Positions 59,101 through 64,000 of a stretch of 64,000 nucleotides of DNA are shown piece by piece. The DNA is taken from NCBI GenBank assembly GCA_003993805.1, contig RSEF01000006.1:28579918-28643917 (forward strand). The letters are read 5' to 3'. The notes beneath the pieces were generated by a model that saw nothing but the letters and a program-made list of their open reading frames with translations, did not search any database and had not been told where the DNA came from. This DNA is from Himantopus leucocephalus. Taxonomy: Eukaryota; Chordata; Aves; Charadriiformes; Recurvirostridae. Position 1 is the first letter of the stretch, and every line of letters starts with the position of its first letter. A program made the translations under genes and the position numbers.

Positions 59101-62100
59101 AAATTAGGTGTGAATGAGATGGCTTCTAGTGTTTTAGGTGACTATGCTTGTCAGGTTGTGTTTAATAAATCTCCAATTACTACATACTTGGCCACCTATA
59201 AGACCCCTTCTCCATGCAGTGTATAGGAGCAGGGGTGGTGTTTGACTGATTGCTGTCTCAATATTTTTTTATCTGTGATATTCTCTTAGGTGGAGTTTCT
59301 TACCAGCTGCCTCTTGCCCACCACCCATACTAGCCGGCCTCCCATCCCCGTTCTTGTTCCAGCTCCTGCCCGTTTCTTCCTTCGCCGTATTTCTCATCTT
59401 GCCTGTGCTCCAGGCAGGAGCTTTTCTCCTCTGTGTGGCTGCTGTGACCCCGTGGAAGGTGGGGGGAGGACGGTAGGAGGCTGTCTCAGCCAGATAGGAA
59501 AGGCCTGTTCGGCCACTGTGGGTTTGACTTGCTCTGTGGGAATGCCTTATAGCAAAAGAAGTCGGCGTGTAGGAGTCGAGGAGGTGAAACAGGCTCAGGG
59601 TTTATGAAATACTCCACTCTTTGTTGCCAGAGGAATTCCTTGCAGTTTTCTTTTTGGGGTTTCAAAGTGGCCAGGAGTGAATATGTGGTGAAATTCACCG
59701 TGGCAGCAGTCATCTTAATACATTTCAAGTCCCTAATCTAAAACAAAAACACCATGGTTTTTCCAAAATCAGTGTTTAGATTACCTTTGATGTGAACAAA
59801 GCAAGGTGCTTTTACCAGCTCTGTCTTATAAACAGCTGAACCCAATAAATTGTCGTACCTTTTCCCTCTTTCTCATGTCCACTCAAGGCCCCTCTCCCCA
59901 ACCCCAAAACAACCCCCCAAAACCCCAAGGGCTGCCGGGCAGCTGCTGGTAAACATTGGCTTTGAGGACCGAAGTCTAAAAACGTTCAACATGATTGAAG
60001 AAGCCTTTGCCCCAGAGCATTGGATGTATAGAGCTGTGTACGGTGCTACCTGAATCACCTATAATATCCATCTGTTTGCTTAAATACTATTTCCCTGCTT
60101 TATGTCATTGTGTTTAATTCTGTTTTGCTCATGGGGGGAAACCAGTTGAAAGCTTTGAAAAAGGCTTGGGAGCAATCTTACTGTTCATCACCTTAGCAGG
60201 GTGTATAACGAGCCGACATTTATATGGTGTCATTAATTTACAAAGTTCCCCAAGGTATTTCTAAGTTGCTTCGGCTCCTCCAGCTGTGGTTGAGCATCAT
60301 TTCAAGCAGCAGTGCAGGATGGTGGTCTGTCCATTGGAAGGTGGAAGCTGTTTAACCACATACAGTAATGCAGCACAAGAGGGCAAGGACAGGGAGGGAA
60401 TAATGCAAAATCCAGTTGAAACTGCAGGGAGAATCTGGGTAAGCAGAATGCAATTAACCTTAGAAGAACATGTAGCAGTTAATAATGAGAATCTAGCTGG
60501 ACTGGACACACATACTATGGGAAAAATACAAATTTTCTTTGGCAGTTTGTAGTTCTTGCATCTGAATAAGAATACTTGGAGGGCAGAAGTGGTCCATCAC
60601 ATCATGTTTAGGCAAATGTTTGCTGGAAAAAAGAGATGAGAGTATTTTGACTTAAATCCAGTTATCTGAAATGTGGCAGTTTCTTTGTACTCTTGTTCTA
60701 TCGATATACTAATGTGGCCTGAATCATTTTGCTTTTGCCAGGTAAAATGCATTTATCTGAAGGGGTCAGATTACAAAACCAAACAAAAAAACTCACTGGA
60801 AAAACATTGGTTAAGCAGTAATGGGGGAAGATGCGTAGATCTTTTTGATTTTTTTCATTCAGAATAGTCTGAACTTGTTTTGGTTTTCTGTAATATTTAA
60901 ATATATAATGTAAACTTTTGGAAAACTATGCCATCCTGAAGAAAACTCCAGCTGATCATTGTGCAGTTTTCAAATAAATTTTCTTTTTATTTAATTTAGT
61001 TGTAATGAAGTGGAAATGTACACTTAAATTGGAGCAAATTTGATTCCGATTATGGTCATCTTTTCTCTGTGAAGAATGCTGATCTGTTCAAGGCGATATT
61101 TATTGTCTGAGAGCAGGTCAGATGCAAAATATGTTAATGACCTCGGTAAATATGGGGGGTTTTTTTTTACTTTTACCAGACACTTGTGTATCTTCCAAAC
61201 TCACGCATGTTAGCTGGGAAGTAAATGTTATTGCATATATGCTTTTCTATGTGTTTGTTATATTTAAACTCGGTGTTCAATAAGACAAATATATCCAGGA
61301 TTTTCTCACTTAGCTGAAGATCAAGAACTGCAAATAATCTTAGCTAGAAAAAAAAATTTAGCAGGGGCCAGATACTGTACAGTGCTGAGCTGCCATATGT
61401 AGTTATTGTGGCTTTGTCTGCTAGAGCAGAGAAGGTAAAGAGTCATTGCTCTTTTTTGTGGTCAGAATTGTGTTAGAAGTGCGTTTTAAGTTGATTTTTA
61501 GATAGGCTTTTTTCCTACCATAGTAACCCTCTGCAAAGGGATCTTGTGACTTACACAGTTACTAATTATGGTCAGAAAATTCAAGGGACTGAGAGTCATC
61601 TAGCACTGAACTTTGTGAAATGGTCATAATTATTACATAAAACCATGTTGAAGAAGACGAGCAAACTTACTGCATCAAAATCAGAGACAAAGAAACAAAG
61701 GGAAATGCTACAATAAACAATATTTTTTCTTTTTTGCTAAATAATTCTTTGTTGGTAGCAGCCAGGGTAGGATGCTACCCTAGATAGTAATAGAGCAATG
61801 TTTTATTTAGCTGAGATGGGATTTAGCATGTGGTTTGTCCTAATTTCTGCAGGATCAACATAACTTAAGTTGTTGATAATATAGATAATTGGTAGATAAT
61901 ATATTACTCTATTGTTGCTTTGTGTGTTTACTTTCCTTCCCATCATTCTTGTTTAGTCTCCTGTTTGGTTGGTTTTGTTTTCATATGTTGTTTTTATTGG
62001 TCGGAGGAAATGATGAATAAAAGAAAAGTATTTGATGCTGGTTTAAAGTTTGCATCATCACCTTTGGTGGGACCAATGACATTTTCTATCAAATTTGTAA

Positions 62101-64000
62101 CAAAGCTGTTTGTGGCAGGCTGCTTCCTTTGTTATAGGAACTGTTGAGGGATCTGAATGGTAGCGCCTGGGTGCTGCGGAGTGGTAATAGTGAAGGTTTT
62201 TTATAGTGGAAAGTAAGTTTTTGCTACAGTAGGGTGTTCTTTATTCAAAGAAGGGTATTGGGTAGATTGGGAGCACTTACTCTTGTGGAAGGTTGTATGC
62301 CACTATAGATGCAGAATTTGTATAGTCACAAAAATGAGATAACTGGATTTTCCTAGACTAATATGTCCCTTTAGAATAACCTTTTCTTTGGCATATCTGG
62401 TTATTAGGACCTGTACTAAGGCTGGGAAACTTGTTTCATCTAGCAAGTTACAATTTTCAAATTTCATGTATTATGCAGGATTAGACAGCCTGCTGATACA
62501 ATGAGTTGCCATGGAAACAGAGACATGCAGCCCAAAAGGTACATGCTGAGGGACCACACATGCAGAAAGTACCTTTTTGCATATTAAAATAAGCTGCCAC
62601 ATGAAGTTAGCAGAATTCTTTGTACTTGCTCTTACAGTCTATTTCTACAAAAACATGAAATGGTATTTTCTAACTTGCCAAAAACTAGTGGGGTTTTTTT
62701 CTGCAAAGGAGAAAAAGAGAAAATGCTTTATAAAAATAATGTTGGAGTGCATAGAATGAATCACAGTATGTATATTTTTGTACTCGCTAGATGAGTTCAA
62801 AGGCAGGGCACAAAAGATTATTTCTACCCCCTAGGAACTTAAGGCGTAGGTGACTTTCTGTCTGCTAGCGTGCAGCTTTTTTGTCATGATAGATCTGAAC
62901 TTTGGTATGTGACCTGGCATTTAGTGCAATGAAGTACTTCCAGAGAGCAGCAGATCTGGTGACCAGTGAATGAAAAGATGGATTCGAAAGCTTTGAAACT
63001 GGCAGCAACGTCCACGTGCCCGTGTGTTTGCCATGGAAGGGCAGGGTTGTGTTGGAAGCCGGGATGGGATGTCCTGGGAGATATGCTTGTTTCTGCAAGC
63101 ACAAAGTGATCAACTTCCAAACACCTCTTGAAACTGATTTGCTTATTTATAGTTACTTCAGCTTTAATTGCACCTAGGTTTGTAATTAGGTGCCTACAGT
63201 TACAGATGTGTCTGCAGATTTAAGAAGCCACAAGTAAAGCGTAAGCAAGCCTTCAAAAACAGTCTGGTTGTTGCCCCCTTGGTCTGATGTTTGTTCAGTT
63301 GTTCCCTCAACCTCCAGGTTCTGCTTGAATGCGAGAGTGGGTTATGCTCAGCTGTTTTGCAGCCGTGGAAGCAGCAAGCAGGCAGGGGAACGGTCTTGGC
63401 TGCTGTCCTTTGGCAGATGAAGATATCTTAAAGGGTTTAGTGGGCTGTCAGGGTCCAGGCCTCCTCGCTGACCCAGCTCCACCAGCTTGGGCTGCGCGTG
63501 CAGGGAGCCCACAAGCTGCTCCCTCAGTGGGAGAGGGGATTAGGGGGGAAAGTGGGGTCACATCCAGACATATGGAAATCAGGCTAGATTGGTAGTCTAT
63601 AAACTACCATCTGCTGGCCGTTCATTTACAGGACCGAGATGAATTTAATGGTCAGCCTTTGCTGTTGAACAAGCCAGCCATCACAGCTGGCACTAAGAAC
63701 CATTACAGTATTACGCTGCTGCCATCGACCATTCTGTACTCTGAAATAAAGGAGTTTTCTTCCCAAAGAAGGGAAAGTTGTCTAGCTGGCGTATTTCAGG
63801 AGCACCACTTTTGTCCGGATAAATTAGACGGTGTTTTTGATCTATGGTGGTGCGATGGCTGGTTGTTCCCGTGCTGTCTCCATACCTCTGAATGAGGTTT
63901 TGTGTTCAGAGGAGCCGTGCAACCGCCTGGTGACTGATTCAGCACTTTGCTCCCAGCTGGTCTGTGGTGGCTGCAGCGGCAGAAGCTCAAATGCACTTAC
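53193..64000 (+). other. SHOC2: Presumed SHOC2 intron 1, continuing past the window end
   Basis: AT-rich non-coding sequence with a 19-nt T run (54899-54917) and a small GC-rich patch near 57.65-57.85 kb. The large SHOC2 leucine-rich-repeat coding exon does not appear on either strand, so if the promoter is at 42 kb, intron 1 exceeds 21.6 kb. Confidence 0.45.
54899..54917. repeat. Poly-T run
   Basis: 19 consecutive T residues without an adjoining retrotransposon body that I can recognise. Confidence 0.85.

Noticed and set aside
1..64000. tRNA genes, CRISPR arrays and endogenous viral genes
   Set aside because: No B-box/T-loop with matching cloverleaf, no spaced direct repeats, and no retroviral gag/pol/env-like frames or LTR pairs were seen by eye.

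Overview
The window is vertebrate nuclear DNA, almost certainly from a bird. It has spliced GT-AG genes, three CpG islands, no bacterial-style gene packing, and two 5'-truncated CR1 LINEs with the CR1 3' end typical of bird genomes. The gene order (PDCD4, then BBIP1 on the opposite strand, then a SHOC2-like promoter) matches the conserved amniote block on human 10q25. The SHOC2 assignment is by synteny only, because none of its coding sequence lies here.

Layout. 1-11.1 kb: no convincing gene; it holds a MIR-type ancient SINE (about 4.84-5.02 kb), a decayed LINE with recognisable reverse-transcriptase motifs (about 7.02-7.94 kb), a 32-bp tandem duplication and a 42-nt poly-G tract containing an N. 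11.17-12.35 kb: CpG island and presumed promoter / non-coding exon 1 of PDCD4. 14.64-27.65 kb: the complete PDCD4 coding sequence in 11 coding exons (467 codons plus stop), read without a break through every splice junction. 27.65-28.45 kb: PDCD4 3' UTR with a perfect 8-mer miR-21 site. 28.45-28.91 kb: CR1 LINE. 29.27-29.55 kb: BBIP1 on the minus strand, two coding exons separated by an 82-nt intron. 29.55-29.95 kb: its CpG-island promoter with two convergent ZNF143-type motifs. 30-41.6 kb: no gene seen. 41.6-42.65 kb: third CpG island with an RFX X-box, a YY1 element and a strong splice donor on each strand, probably the SHOC2 promoter (+) and perhaps an upstream BBIP1 exon (-). 42.65-64 kb: AT-richer sequence without coding exons, best explained as SHOC2 intron 1, with a second, better preserved CR1 at 52.76-53.19 kb.

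How it fits together. PDCD4 (translation inhibitor, eIF4A binding) and BBIP1 (BBSome subunit, cilia) are convergent, with stop codons about 1.6 kb apart and a CR1 element between them. In mammals BBIP1 and SHOC2 are head to head; here BBIP1 has a strong promoter right at its start codon, and a second bidirectional-looking island lies 12 kb further on. I found no sign of a previously undescribed coding system. The most interesting signals are regulatory: the miR-21 site, the paired ZNF143 motifs, the X-box island and the poly-G tracts near the PDCD4 promoter.
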